A program made the position numbers and the translations under genes. Shown here in pieces: positions 32,708-41,238 of a DNA stretch of 41,387 nt (positions within the stretch are counted from its first letter, which is position 1; the number at the start of each line of letters is the position of its first letter). This stretch comes from an uncultured Saprospiraceae bacterium (lineage in GTDB: Bacteria > Bacteroidota > Bacteroidia > Chitinophagales > Saprospiraceae), in NCBI GenBank assembly GCA_937951615.1, contig CALFBH010000044.1, positions 1 through 41,387 on the forward strand, read 5' to 3'. The notes under the pieces were generated by a model. The model did not search any database. It saw nothing but the letters and a program-made list of their open reading frames with translations, and was not told where the DNA came from.

Positions 32708-33046
32708 TCAAGCCTTTCGCTTAAAACGAGCTTCCACAATCAAATCATTTTCAACCTTATAAATCGCAATAATTTCAACATCAACCCCTTTTCTACCTGT
32801 GACGATTTCATGGTCAATGACGGTATTGCCCATCACCATTCTATTCAGGATTTTAGCATTCAAATTTGGAGAATTGTCAAATACATCGCCATAAATCTGC
32901 CTTAAATCTGAATGCCCGGTAGCGAAAGGACTAGCTTCCGCAAAATTATACAGCCTGACATTAGCATCATGACATTCCACAAATTGGTCAATATCTCTCG
33001 CATTATAAGCCTCTACCTGTTTTTGGACGATTGTTGCTGGATTCAT
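32708..33046 (-). CDS. NTF2/SnoaL-like protein
   Basis: The protein has 112 residues and the SnoaL-like cone fold: VQKQVEAYNARDIDQFVECHDANVRLYNF at the start, an internal helix (GHSDLRQIYGDVFDNSPNLNAK), and strands VIDHEIVTGRKGVDVEIIAIYKVENDLIVEARF. These small proteins include steroid isomerases, polyketide cyclases and many of unknown role. No substrate can be inferred. It is on the minus strand, downstream of the DinB-like gene with a hairpin between them. Confidence 0.85.
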   Translation of the reverse strand: MNPATIVQKQVEAYNARDIDQFVECHDANVRLYNFAEASPFATGHSDLRQIYGDVFDNSPNLNAKILNRMVMGNTVIDHEIVTGRKGVDVEIIAIYKVENDLIVEARFKRKA

Positions 33047-33110
33047 AGTTTGATTTTAAGGCTACAAGTATAAGTAATCTTTTCGACTGAAATTCTGTGG
33101 AATGAATTTA

Positions 33111-33192
33111 GCCACGAATGCACGAATCTTTTTTTGCATTTTTCATCACGAATACACGAGTCACATTCGTCTTTAATTCGTGCATTCGTGGC
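33111..33192. repeat. Inverted repeat with 17-base arms
   Basis: GCCACGAATGCACGAAT (33111-33127) is exactly complementary to 33176-33192, around a loop with a partial internal copy (CACGAATACACGAGT). A GCCACGAATGCGTACACGA fragment occurs also at 7547. It lies between two minus-strand genes and looks like a dispersed palindromic repeat that may act as a terminator. Confidence 0.72.
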
Positions 33193-33205
33193 AAAAAAAT
33201 AAGCA

Positions 33206-33676
33206 TTAAATTGCTGAGAACGCCTCAATAAGCCCAAACTGATACAAATGCCAACGCCCGTGCTGATAATTGAATAATTCCAATTCAGCCAGATTAAACT
33301 CGCCCATCATGGCATTATAGCTTTTATGGTCGGGGTTCGTCTCAAAAAGTGCATAAAACTGTTCAGTTGCTTTTTCTAAACCCTGAATGGCTTCTGCTAT
33401 ATTGGAGGAACGCAATTCATTTAGTTCAGCTCCTTCTTTTGGACGATATTCAAAAGGCGCACCTGCATCTATAAACTTGCGAAAATATTGTTGACTTTTA
33501 TTCAGCTCCGCTTCTGGTTCGCCCCTCCTTTTGGCAATAGATTTCGTTACAAAAATCAAATGTTCCACCGTATGCTGGGCAGTCATTATACCAAAATTAG
33601 GTGCTTGATCGCCAGCTAAGGTTCGGAGTTTTCTGGGGAGTTCTTTGGTCAGGAAATCTTTGTATTGTGGTGTCAT
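33206..33676 (-). CDS. DinB-superfamily/DUF1569-like protein
   Basis: I chose the start at 33676 (MTPQYKDFLTKELPRKLRTL); an in-frame ATG at 33712 would add 12 residues. At 156 residues it is a helical bundle with His residues in DinB-like positions: FGIMTAQHTVEHLIFVTKS near the N-terminus and YQHGRWHLYQFGL at the C-terminus, giving a probable metal site. DinB-type proteins include thiol transferases and stress proteins; some Bacteroidota members are misnamed after oxepin-CoA hydrolase. The actual reaction is unknown. Confidence 0.7.
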   Translation of the reverse strand: MTPQYKDFLTKELPRKLRTLAGDQAPNFGIMTAQHTVEHLIFVTKSIAKRRGEPEAELNKSQQYFRKFIDAGAPFEYRPKEGAELNELRSSNIAEAIQGLEKATEQFYALFETNPDHKSYNAMMGEFNLAELELFNYQHGRWHLYQFGLIEAFSAI

Positions 33677-33752
33677 GGTTTGATGTTTTGCTTTTGGATT
33701 CAATTTTATCATTGAAAAATAGGTTAAAAATGAACTATTTGCAACTGTAAGG

Positions 33753-34087
33753 TATTATTTTCAGGGCAAACGCATCAAAATTTTAGTCGTGTTCTATCAA
33801 AGTATCATTGAGGAAATTCTGTTGTCGTCAGACGAATTCAGTTGAAAATACAGCATATTTTTAGGGGGTAAACCACCGATTTTCATCAAATCCTTCGTCT
33901 GCCGACTATTCCAGACTTTGAACACCGCTTTAAATTTAAATTTGGAAAATGAAGAAGAAAAGTCGGCTGACGATGGTGGCTTATCCAGGCATTTGATGAC
34001 TTCCGGGACGATGAAGTCCTAAATAAATTGAATCGTCAGACGACTCAGGTTGCTTTTTAATTTGATGCGTTTGCCCTTTATTATTTT
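33753..34087. mobile_element. 317-bp MITE-like inverted-repeat element with 9-bp target duplication, full copy
   Basis: The element spans 33762-34078. Terminal repeats AGGGCAAACGCATCAAA (33763-33779) and TTTGATGCGTTTGCCCT (34061-34077) are perfect over 17 bases. The direct repeat TATTATTTT flanks it at 33753-33761 and 34079-34087, as left by transposition. Inside are four versions of the palindromic core GTCGkCwGmCGA arranged as inverted pairs, so the single strand can fold extensively. It encodes no transposase, so it must be mobilised in trans. Copies 1 and 3 lie at the window edges. Confidence 0.85.
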
Positions 34088-34100
34088 TAAAATGATGCTT

Positions 34101-34316
34101 ATGAAAAGTCCAATTACAGGTAAAGAAATGCTCTTGAAAAGAGAAAAGTGTTCTCTTTCATTTAGAAAAGAAGAGTTTACCATATCTAGCCACTTTTACC
34201 TTTGTGAAGAAAGCGGTGAACAATTTACTTCAACGGAATTGGATGAACTAAATTTACTGCAAGTTCATAATCAGTATAGGGATAAATATAACTTTCGTCA
34301 AAAAAACGTAATATGA
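34101..34316 (+). pseudogene. Truncated antitoxin gene (N-terminal YgiT/SocA-like zinc-finger-type region)
   Basis: The frame encodes MKSPITGKEMLLKREKCSLS, then FRKEEFTISSHFYLCEESGEQFTSTELDELN and LQVHNQYRDKYNF. This matches, from memory, the N-terminus of longer Bacteroidota antitoxins that continue into an XRE helix-turn-helix. Here the frame ends after 71 residues with RQKNVI, before any DNA-binding domain, and no toxin gene follows. The MITE lies 22 bases upstream. I read it as a decayed remnant; a short functional protein is possible but less likely. Confidence 0.6.
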
Positions 34317-34378
34317 TATAATGATATAGGGAATTCTAACAATTTGTAGCGTATTGTTTTTTTTAATCTGCATCAGGT

Positions 34379-35446
34379 TTAGTAGTTTTTTTCTTCTAAA
34401 TTTTCTAAATGATAATAGCCCATATTTGAGAATGATTCGTTAAGAAGGTTAACATCAATTTGAAAAATTAAGTCAGCAAAATATATCATATGTCTATCAA
34501 CAGATTCCGCTCCCAGCCAAACAGAATCTTCTCTATCATAAAATGCAGAGGTATAGTCTACATAACTTCCTTCAATTTCGAATGTTATTGTGCATAATAA
34601 TTCTAGTGTTACATAATTGTGATTAGTACCTGCTATTGAATACTCTTTAATTATTAAATTTTCAATTACCGGAGGCATTAAATCGGCTTCATCGAAAAAT
34701 GGATCGCTATCTAATTCTTCGGTTACAAAATTTACGAGATCAGAAGAAATATTCCTTTTTACATCAGCAATTATTTCGGGTTTAATTTTTGCATAGATTT
34801 TTTCTAGAGTCTCTACTTTTTTAGTTTCTATTTTTCTATTTACCGCATCAAGAAAATCAACAATATCATAATCAACCAATAAATTTTCATTTTTATAACT
34901 TCTGATATCAGAATCTGTAAATAGAACATAAACTTTCTTGTTGTTTTGTAAGCACCACTGTTTTATTGTATTTAAAGTAAAGGCGTCTGGAAATTCATCT
35001 TTTTTTTGTCCTTCACCAAACGGAGGTTTTTTTGAAAAGTATTGTTCAAAAACTTCATTTATTGAAGCATCTTTAGAAGAAACGATTTCAACTTTATTGT
35101 CCGAAATGAATTTATCGAGCTTTTCTTTTAATTTTAGAAATTCTTTTTCAATATCTACTTTCGGTATTTTGTAGTAAACTTCAAAAGTTGTTAAATTCTT
35201 TAGGATTTTTCCTTCCCCATTTAATTGTTGATATGCCTTTTTGTATGAATTGCTTGCCTTTTTCAAATTGACTACTATCCTTTTTTGAATTTCCTTATAT
35301 GTAATGTCTGTTATCTTTATTTCGACAAAATTGTTTTTACCTAGTTCCGCTAACTGGTTTATTTTATTACCCTTGAAGAAATTTTCCTTTTCAAAAATAC
35401 CAGTATCTAAAAATACTACATTAGATTCTAATTCTTCTATTTTCAT
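34379..35446 (-). CDS. PIN-like domain protein (DUF4935-type), possible RNase
   Basis: I chose the ATG at 35446 (MKIEELESNVVFLDTGIF); a GTG at 35497, overlapping the sugar-transferase stop, is the alternative. It has about 355 residues. Residues about 1-190 form a PIN-like fold with acidic residues at VVFLDTGIF, GQKKDEFPDAFTL and YVLFTDSDIR, the expected metal site of a nuclease. The C-terminal 170 residues are a charged helix followed by a beta-rich domain (IKEYSIAGTNHNYVTLELLCTI) that I cannot assign. It is more AT-rich than the exopolysaccharide genes upstream. Stand-alone PIN_8-like proteins occur in defence and tRNA/rRNA-cleaving contexts. Confidence 0.7.
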   Translation of the reverse strand: MKIEELESNVVFLDTGIFEKENFFKGNKINQLAELGKNNFVEIKITDITYKEIQKRIVVNLKKASNSYKKAYQQLNGEGKILKNLTTFEVYYKIPKVDIEKEFLKLKEKLDKFISDNKVEIVSSKDASINEVFEQYFSKKPPFGEGQKKDEFPDAFTLNTIKQWCLQNNKKVYVLFTDSDIRSYKNENLLVDYDIVDFLDAVNRKIETKKVETLEKIYAKIKPEIIADVKRNISSDLVNFVTEELDSDPFFDEADLMPPVIENLIIKEYSIAGTNHNYVTLELLCTITFEIEGSYVDYTSAFYDREDSVWLGAESVDRHMIYFADLIFQIDVNLLNESFSNMGYYHLENLEEKNY

Positions 35447-35493
35447 CTTTACATAATTGTATATAAATGGTTCATTTTTTTTGACATTTCCAA

Positions 35494-36909
35494 TCACTTC
35501 CCTCTTCCCTGCACCAAAATCAAAGCCGTATAAAGCAAAATCTTCACATCCAAGGCCAAGGACATATTCTCAATATACAGAATGTCGAACTTCAATCGCT
35601 GAATCATCTCATCCACATTAGAGGCGTAGCCGTATTTGACCTGCCCCCAGGAAGTGATGCCTGGACGCACTTTGAGCAAATGCTTATAATGAGGAGCGCG
35701 TTTTACGATTTGGTCGATAAAAAACTGACGTTCTGGGCGTGGACCGACCAGCGACATATCGCCGCGCAAGACATTCCAAAAATTGGGCAATTCATCCAAT
35801 CGCCACTTGCGCATGATGCGACCCCAGGGCGTGCAGCGCGGATCATGGTCGCTGGAAAGTTGTGGACCTTTTGCCTCTGCATCCACGTACATCGAGCGAA
35901 ATTTATAAATATGAAAAGGCTTTTTATTGAGTCCAATGCGCTCCTGCGAATAAAAAATCGGACCAGGCGAAGCCATGCGCACCCGAATGATAATATACAA
36001 CAACAAAGGCGACAGAAAAATCAGCATCGAACCCGATACGATAATGTCCAAAATTCTTTTGAAAAGCCTTTGCCAGGTCGGCATCAGCTCGGGCGATATT
36101 TCTATCAGTACTGCGCCATAGACATGATCCATCTTTACTGTTCCCAACATAATATCATACATGTCAGGAATGATTTTGATAATGATATTAAAATCATACA
36201 GCAGGTTCAGCATTTCGCGCAAGCGATTATGGTCAGAAGTTTCCACAGCAATGATGACTTCTTCTACCTTGTATTGGCGAATAGCATCAGGAATATCTTC
36301 AATCTTACCCACAACTGGTAAGTATTCTTTCAGGTGGTTGGTGCTGTTGCCATTCACATCTATAAAGCCCTTGAATTGATAGCCCAGCGACTTCTTATGA
36401 CCAGTAATATCTTTATATAAATCGACTGCATTTTTATCGCCACCAATAATCAAGGTATTAAAACCAACCTTCCCGGATTGCAAACGCCAGTGCGCAATAC
36501 TCAGTACCGACAGCCGCACAAAAGCCATGATAAAAAAGTGGATAAAAAACAAAGCCAACATAGACTTCCGATAACTAGGATAACCCTGTATCACGTCATC
36601 CAGAATCAGAATAAAAAAGAGAAAAACAGCCCCCACAAAAGTCAGCGCGAAAGTCCGAATCAGGGTCTTCATGCGCGAAGTGCGATAGATGTCTTTATAG
36701 GTTTCAAAAATAGTATATAAAAACACCCAGCCCAGCGGAATAACCACGACTCCAATAAAAAACCTTGGATCATTGAGCATACTCCATTCAAAATCCTGTA
36801 GCTCAATATACTTTTTGCGGTAGATGAAAAAGCAGCACCAGGCCAGCATAGCAGCCAGAAAATCTGCTATGAAATATAATACGATGCCTTTGCGCTTATT
36901 GCCTGCCAT
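35494..36909 (-). CDS. Exopolysaccharide polyprenyl-phosphate sugar transferase (WcaJ/CpsE-like)
   Basis: The protein has 471 residues. Four to five N-terminal membrane helices (about 5-135) are followed by a Rossmann-like domain (FNTLIIGGDKNAVDLYKDI) and a C-terminal bacterial sugar-transferase domain with its membrane helix (KRILDIIVSGSMLIFLSPLL). Catalytic motifs are FHIYKFRSMYVDAE, KWRLDELPNFWNVLRG and MSLVGPRPE. It transfers a sugar-1-phosphate to undecaprenyl phosphate, the first membrane step of exopolysaccharide or O-antigen assembly. Its start overlaps the upstream lipoprotein stop by one base, so the two are co-expressed. Confidence 0.93.
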   Translation of the reverse strand: MAGNKRKGIVLYFIADFLAAMLAWCCFFIYRKKYIELQDFEWSMLNDPRFFIGVVVIPLGWVFLYTIFETYKDIYRTSRMKTLIRTFALTFVGAVFLFFILILDDVIQGYPSYRKSMLALFFIHFFIMAFVRLSVLSIAHWRLQSGKVGFNTLIIGGDKNAVDLYKDITGHKKSLGYQFKGFIDVNGNSTNHLKEYLPVVGKIEDIPDAIRQYKVEEVIIAVETSDHNRLREMLNLLYDFNIIIKIIPDMYDIMLGTVKMDHVYGAVLIEISPELMPTWQRLFKRILDIIVSGSMLIFLSPLLLYIIIRVRMASPGPIFYSQERIGLNKKPFHIYKFRSMYVDAEAKGPQLSSDHDPRCTPWGRIMRKWRLDELPNFWNVLRGDMSLVGPRPERQFFIDQIVKRAPHYKHLLKVRPGITSWGQVKYGYASNVDEMIQRLKFDILYIENMSLALDVKILLYTALILVQGRGK

Positions 36910-37760
36910 TATCGGTGTACCAGTTTCAAATTGTCGATATATACTTCCGTAAATTGTACATTAGACGATTTATTGACTTTGAAATAAATTTGATACTGAG
37001 CGGCATTCAGTGCATTGACTTCTTCATCAAAGCTTACGTACACCTTATTCCAGGTTTCCTGCACATTAAAATTCAATTTGTCTAAATCAATAGGATCCCC
37101 GACTGGATTGATGCCTCGCACTCCAACCGTGAATACGGAATTACACTTATAATGCATTTCCAAAAAAATCGGACTGCTATTCAGCGGAAGCGTATAAAAA
37201 GTACCTGTACCAACCTGCGCCCGACTACCCGCATCTTCCAGCCGAATAAGTGCTGAACCCGTCCCTTCAAATGGATCATCAAAACTAACTTCTAAGCGCG
37301 TCCCGGTGTCGCCATCAATATCATCAACAAATAAATTGCTGCCGTTAAAATCTTCTCTAAAGGCAAAGAGCGCATCACTAGTATAAGTCATCGTCGGCTG
37401 AATGTCCAGTATTTCACCAGCAACCAATTCACCCGTTTCAGCATACCGCTCATAAAATGGATACAATTCCCGCGTAGCAGAAATACCATTTTCAATCACA
37501 AAAGCATCTATTTTTATATTGTTTGTCCCAGTACGCAAGACTGGAATACTAGCCGGAAGCGGAAAAATGCCGAGCAATTCATTCTCTGCGCTCACCTGTA
37601 TATCGGTGATTTTGTGCATCGCACTGCCTTGCAGATTATAATTGGTCACCAGATTTACTTCGTCAATTTGTATATAAGAAGGAATGGTCTCCGGCGGATT
37701 GATGACTTCACAGGAAGCCCAGCATAAAGGCAGGAGGAGGAGTAAATGTCTTAATTTCAT
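36909..37760 (-). CDS. Lipoprotein of unknown function upstream of the sugar transferase
   Basis: The protein has 283 residues with a lipoprotein signal (MKLRHLLLLLPLCWASC; lipid Cys at 17). The mature part is beta-rich with a jelly-roll-like C-terminal half (GTGSALIRLEDAGSRAQVG, IFLEMHYKCNSVFTVGV, YQIYFKVNKSSNVQFTEVYIDNLKLV) resembling carbohydrate-binding folds. I do not recognise a named family. It overlaps the sugar-transferase start by one base, suggesting a role at the cell surface linked to the polysaccharide. Confidence 0.82.
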   Translation of the reverse strand: MKLRHLLLLLPLCWASCEVINPPETIPSYIQIDEVNLVTNYNLQGSAMHKITDIQVSAENELLGIFPLPASIPVLRTGTNNIKIDAFVIENGISATRELYPFYERYAETGELVAGEILDIQPTMTYTSDALFAFREDFNGSNLFVDDIDGDTGTRLEVSFDDPFEGTGSALIRLEDAGSRAQVGTGTFYTLPLNSSPIFLEMHYKCNSVFTVGVRGINPVGDPIDLDKLNFNVQETWNKVYVSFDEEVNALNAAQYQIYFKVNKSSNVQFTEVYIDNLKLVHR

Positions 37761-37837
37761 GGTATTCAGTGGTCTAAGTTGAATGTCAAATTTAATGACT
37801 ACTTTTCAGCGAACTAAAAAACTAACTTACTGATTTG

Positions 37838-37876
37838 CACTCCCTTCCTTTTGTAAGGGAAGGGCTGGGGATGGGT
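37838..37876. repeat. CCCTTCC/GGAAGGG hairpin in the lipoprotein-Gfo/Idh gap
   Basis: A seven-base stem (CCCTTCC/GGAAGGG on the minus strand) is followed by a GGGCTGGGGATGGG tail. A related CCCTCC...GGAGGGGG segment occurs at about 19852 in the atpE-atpF gap. There is no T-run. It is likely a dispersed G-rich palindrome rather than a strong terminator. Confidence 0.5.
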
Positions 37877-37886
37877 TGAATTAGTT

Positions 37887-38873
37887 CTAGTTTTTCAAGC
37901 CCCGCCGTGCAATTTCCGCTATAATCTGATCCGCCAGTTTCAGGGCGCGATAGCCTTCTTGCAAACCGACTTTGGGCTGTTTGTCTTCTATAATGCTTTC
38001 CGCAAAAGTCTCTAGTTCCATTTTGATCGCATTGACAGGCTCTGTTTTTGCTTGTTGAAACTGGAGTAATTTTTTGCCAGAACTGGTTTCTATTTCATTG
38101 AGGCCTTCCGATGGCAGGTTGGGGGCATCGCTGTCAAACAGTCGCGCAATATCCGTTGTTTTATTCAAAAAGTCCATACTAATGTAGGCATCTTTTTGAA
38201 ACAGGCGCACCTTACGCATATTCTTCATCGACATTCGGCTAGCCGTAAAATTGGCCACACATCCATTTGCAAATTCTATCCGCGCATTGGCAATATCGGG
38301 GGTGTCGCTCATTACAGCTACGCCGCTTGCATGCACCTGCGTCACCTGATGTGGAACAAGACTCAGCACAATATCTAAGTCGTGAATCATCAAATCGAGT
38401 ACAACTGAAACATCAGTGCCACGCGGATTAAACAAGGCTAGTCGATGGGCTTCCACAAACATAGGCTCCAAATCCACATCATTTAAAGCAAGGAATGCAG
38501 GATTAAAACGCTCAACGTGTCCAATTTGTATCTTGACGGGGTCTTTTTTTTGTAAAAACAGCAATTCTTCGGCTTCTGCTAGTGTGCGGGTAAGGGGTTT
38601 TTCTATAAAAACATGTTTATGCTGTTGGATAGCGGCTTTCGCCAAATCGAAGTGAGCAAAGGTCGGTGCTACAATATCCACAACATCCACTGCTGCCAGC
38701 AAATCTTCCGGACTGGAAAATCGCTGAATCTGATGAGCAGCTTCAACTGCTTCAGCATTGGCGTCATCAGGGTCGTAAAAGCCAATCAACTGATACACAG
38801 TATTCAGCTCCCGAATACACCGGAGATGAATTTTACCTAAATGCCCAACACCAAAAAGTCCAATTTTTATCAT
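37887..38873 (-). CDS. Gfo/Idh/MocA-family oxidoreductase
   Basis: I chose the ATG at 38873 (MIKIGLFGVGHLGKIHLRCI), as the longer frame adds 18 residues before the Rossmann motif. It has 328 residues. NAD(P)-binding GVGHLGKIH is followed by the family's EKPLTRTLAEAEEL and GHVERFNPAF, then the substrate-side LDLMIHDLDIVLSLV with the expected His/Asp. Members oxidise or reduce sugars and their nucleotide derivatives. Similarity to UDP-sugar 3-dehydrogenases (WlbA-like) and the nearby sugar transferase suggest a role in surface polysaccharide precursors, but this is inference. Confidence 0.88.
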   Translation of the reverse strand: MIKIGLFGVGHLGKIHLRCIRELNTVYQLIGFYDPDDANAEAVEAAHQIQRFSSPEDLLAAVDVVDIVAPTFAHFDLAKAAIQQHKHVFIEKPLTRTLAEAEELLFLQKKDPVKIQIGHVERFNPAFLALNDVDLEPMFVEAHRLALFNPRGTDVSVVLDLMIHDLDIVLSLVPHQVTQVHASGVAVMSDTPDIANARIEFANGCVANFTASRMSMKNMRKVRLFQKDAYISMDFLNKTTDIARLFDSDAPNLPSEGLNEIETSSGKKLLQFQQAKTEPVNAIKMELETFAESIIEDKQPKVGLQEGYRALKLADQIIAEIARRGLKN

Positions 38874-39002
38874 GTTTATAACTTGCGATGCCAAAGATAC
38901 TTTTTTCAGTATTCTATACCAAAACAAACATTATTTTAAAAGTGTGTGCCATTTGCGTAACTTAGCTGCTTGTTTTGCGACCTCTATCCATTAAATTCAG
39001 AT

Positions 39003-41153
39003 ATGAAAAACTTTAAACGCCTACTCCCAATCATATTACTCTCCTTATTTTGTCTCGATATGCAGGCAAAAACGGATAAATTTCGCTGTATCTGGCGAGA
39101 TGATCCAGCAACGACTATGACGATTAGTTGGAATCAGGTTTCTGGTTCCAATCCAGTGGTATATTACGATACTTATGACCACGGGAATCGCAGCACAGAT
39201 TATATATTTGCACAGAATCCAAGCCACCAGGTCAAGGCGAAAGGCATGAATAATTATTTTGCCCGCCTGACAGGTTTACAACCTGGTACCACTTATTATT
39301 TTGTTGTAAAAGACAATGAAAGTGTGAGTCGTCGATTCTTTTTCAGAACAGGTCCAGACCATCCTTATGAACGCATTTCTATTATATCTGGCGGAGATTC
39401 AAGAAACAATCGCACGTCAAGAAAAAATGCAAATTTACTGGTCTCCAAACTGCGCCCAAATTGTATCCTGTTTGCAGGAGACATGACAGGAGGCGATAAT
39501 GATACGCAATGGCCACAATGGTTCGATGACTGGCAACTGACCATTTCCAATGATGGTAGAATGACGCCGATTATTCCCGCAAGAGGCAACCACGAATACT
39601 CAAATCAAACACTGATCGACTTATTTGATGCACCGAATAAAAACATTTATTACGCGCTGACGATTGGTGGAAATCTATTGAGGGTTTATACCCTAAATTC
39701 GATGATGGGAACAAGTGGAGACCAAGCAGCATGGCTGGAATCTGACTTGCTGATGCACCCTGATATCACCTGGAAAGTTGCCCAGTATCACCACCCTATC
39801 CGCCCGCATACGACACGAAAACGAGATAAAAATGCACAATTGGCCTGGGCAGAATCCTTTTATCAATATGGCGTTGATTTGGTGGTAGAATGTGATGCAC
39901 ACGATGTAAAAACGACTTGGCCCATTCGCCCTGATAAAGGACCAGGCAGTGATGAAGGCTTTATTCGAGATGATGCTAATGGCACGACCTACGTAGGCGA
40001 AGGCTGCTGGGGTGCACCACTACGCCCCAATGATGACGACAAAGAATGGACTCGAAATAGCGGTAGTTTTAATCAGTTTAAATGGGTATTTATTGATCAA
40101 AATGGTATAGAAATTCGCACCATAAAAACAGATAATGCAAAGTCGGTCGGAGAAGTTGATCCCAATTATGTATTTGCCGAACCAAGCAACTTAGACGTCT
40201 GGACGCCCAGCAATGGCGGAGTTGTTTATCTCAATAATAATCCACGTACAGCCTCTGTACAACCGACGGTAGCACCAACACCCATTTATACGCCACCTCC
40301 TACAGTTTACACGCCACCGCCCTCAGTTTACAACCCACCAACTCCAGTATATAACCCGCCTGTAGTCGTGAAAAAACCTGAGCCAGTTGTTGTAAAACAA
40401 CCAGAACCCGTTTATACACCACCAGCGAAACAAGAACCCGTAGTCGTGAAAAAACCGAAACCAGCAGTGAAGAAACCTGAACCAGTGGTGAAGACGCCAC
40501 CACCAGTTTATACGCCGCCAGCACCAGTAGTTGCACGGACACCACTTCCATCACCTCGCACCGAGCCTGCGCCGCCTGCCCCCAAGCCAGCACCAGTCAA
40601 TGAAATAACGAGTTTCAATACCAGAATAGACAGTGATATTGTTCATTTCATGGTATCTGCAAAAAATGAGTCGCGAAATTTATTATTTGAATTACAGCGT
40701 TCTACAAACGGTACATTTTTCAAAACCATCAACACAAGAGAAAGTGCACCAAGTTCCAGGACGGAGCAGACCTATAGTTTTAAAGACAAAACAGCCTTGT
40801 TTATCAATGAGCCTAAAGTCTATTATCGAGTCAAATATGGCACCAGCAAAAACGCAACGAGTTATTCTGCAGTACGGAGTGTTTCACTAACGCCCTGGAA
40901 AGATTATTACGAACTAGAACTTAATCCTGAGTCCAATTTGTTGCGCATACACTATTCGTTGCAAAGCAAAGGAAATGTAGAATTGTTCATTTATAATGGA
41001 CGTGGACAAGAAGAAATTCGCCAGAAATTTGTGGATCAAAAACCAGGTGATTATACTCGTCTGATAGATTTGCGTGGACTGGCTGGAGATACTTATCTAT
41101 TGCATTTAAGGAGCGGTACAGAAGCAATTATCAGAAGGGTGATTATACCTTAA
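39003..41153 (+). CDS. Secreted purple-acid-phosphatase-like metallophosphoesterase with type IX-like sorting domain
   Basis: I chose the ATG at 39003, which opens a signal peptide (MKNFKRLLPIILLSLFCLD, then MQA). It has 716 residues. A fibronectin-like N-terminal domain (about 25-110; GLQPGTTYYFVVKDN) is followed by a calcineurin-like phosphoesterase domain (about 115-370) with ISGGDSRNN, LFAGDMTGGDND, ARGNHEYSN, YHHPIRPH and VVECDAHDVKTTW. The last replaces the canonical GHxH. A Pro/Val/Lys-rich linker (about 410-530; YTPPP and VVKKPEPV units) leads to a C-terminal beta domain and a sorting-type end (VELFIYNGRGQEE, YTRLIDLRGLAGDTYLLHL) ending IIRRVIIP. It should act outside the cell or on its surface on phosphate esters. 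Confidence 0.88.
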   Translation: MKNFKRLLPIILLSLFCLDMQAKTDKFRCIWRDDPATTMTISWNQVSGSNPVVYYDTYDHGNRSTDYIFAQNPSHQVKAKGMNNYFARLTGLQPGTTYYFVVKDNESVSRRFFFRTGPDHPYERISIISGGDSRNNRTSRKNANLLVSKLRPNCILFAGDMTGGDNDTQWPQWFDDWQLTISNDGRMTPIIPARGNHEYSNQTLIDLFDAPNKNIYYALTIGGNLLRVYTLNSMMGTSGDQAAWLESDLLMHPDITWKVAQYHHPIRPHTTRKRDKNAQLAWAESFYQYGVDLVVECDAHDVKTTWPIRPDKGPGSDEGFIRDDANGTTYVGEGCWGAPLRPNDDDKEWTRNSGSFNQFKWVFIDQNGIEIRTIKTDNAKSVGEVDPNYVFAEPSNLDVWTPSNGGVVYLNNNPRTASVQPTVAPTPIYTPPPTVYTPPPSVYNPPTPVYNPPVVVKKPEPVVVKQPEPVYTPPAKQEPVVVKKPKPAVKKPEPVVKTPPPVYTPPAPVVARTPLPSPRTEPAPPAPKPAPVNEITSFNTRIDSDIVHFMVSAKNESRNLLFELQRSTNGTFFKTINTRESAPSSRTEQTYSFKDKTALFINEPKVYYRVKYGTSKNATSYSAVRSVSLTPWKDYYELELNPESNLLRIHYSLQSKGNVELFIYNGRGQEEIRQKFVDQKPGDYTRLIDLRGLAGDTYLLHLRSGTEAIIRRVIIP

Positions 41154-41238
41154 AACAGGTTTTAAGTTTAAGTGCAAGTTTAAGTTTAAAACGATACAAA
41201 ACGCTGGCGATTAGCTCTTTATTCAGGATTTAAATTAT

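Noticed and set aside
35680-36321. 213-codon plus-strand frame opposite the sugar transferase
   Set aside because: It overlaps the conserved catalytic domain of the transferase and shows no recognisable motif of its own.
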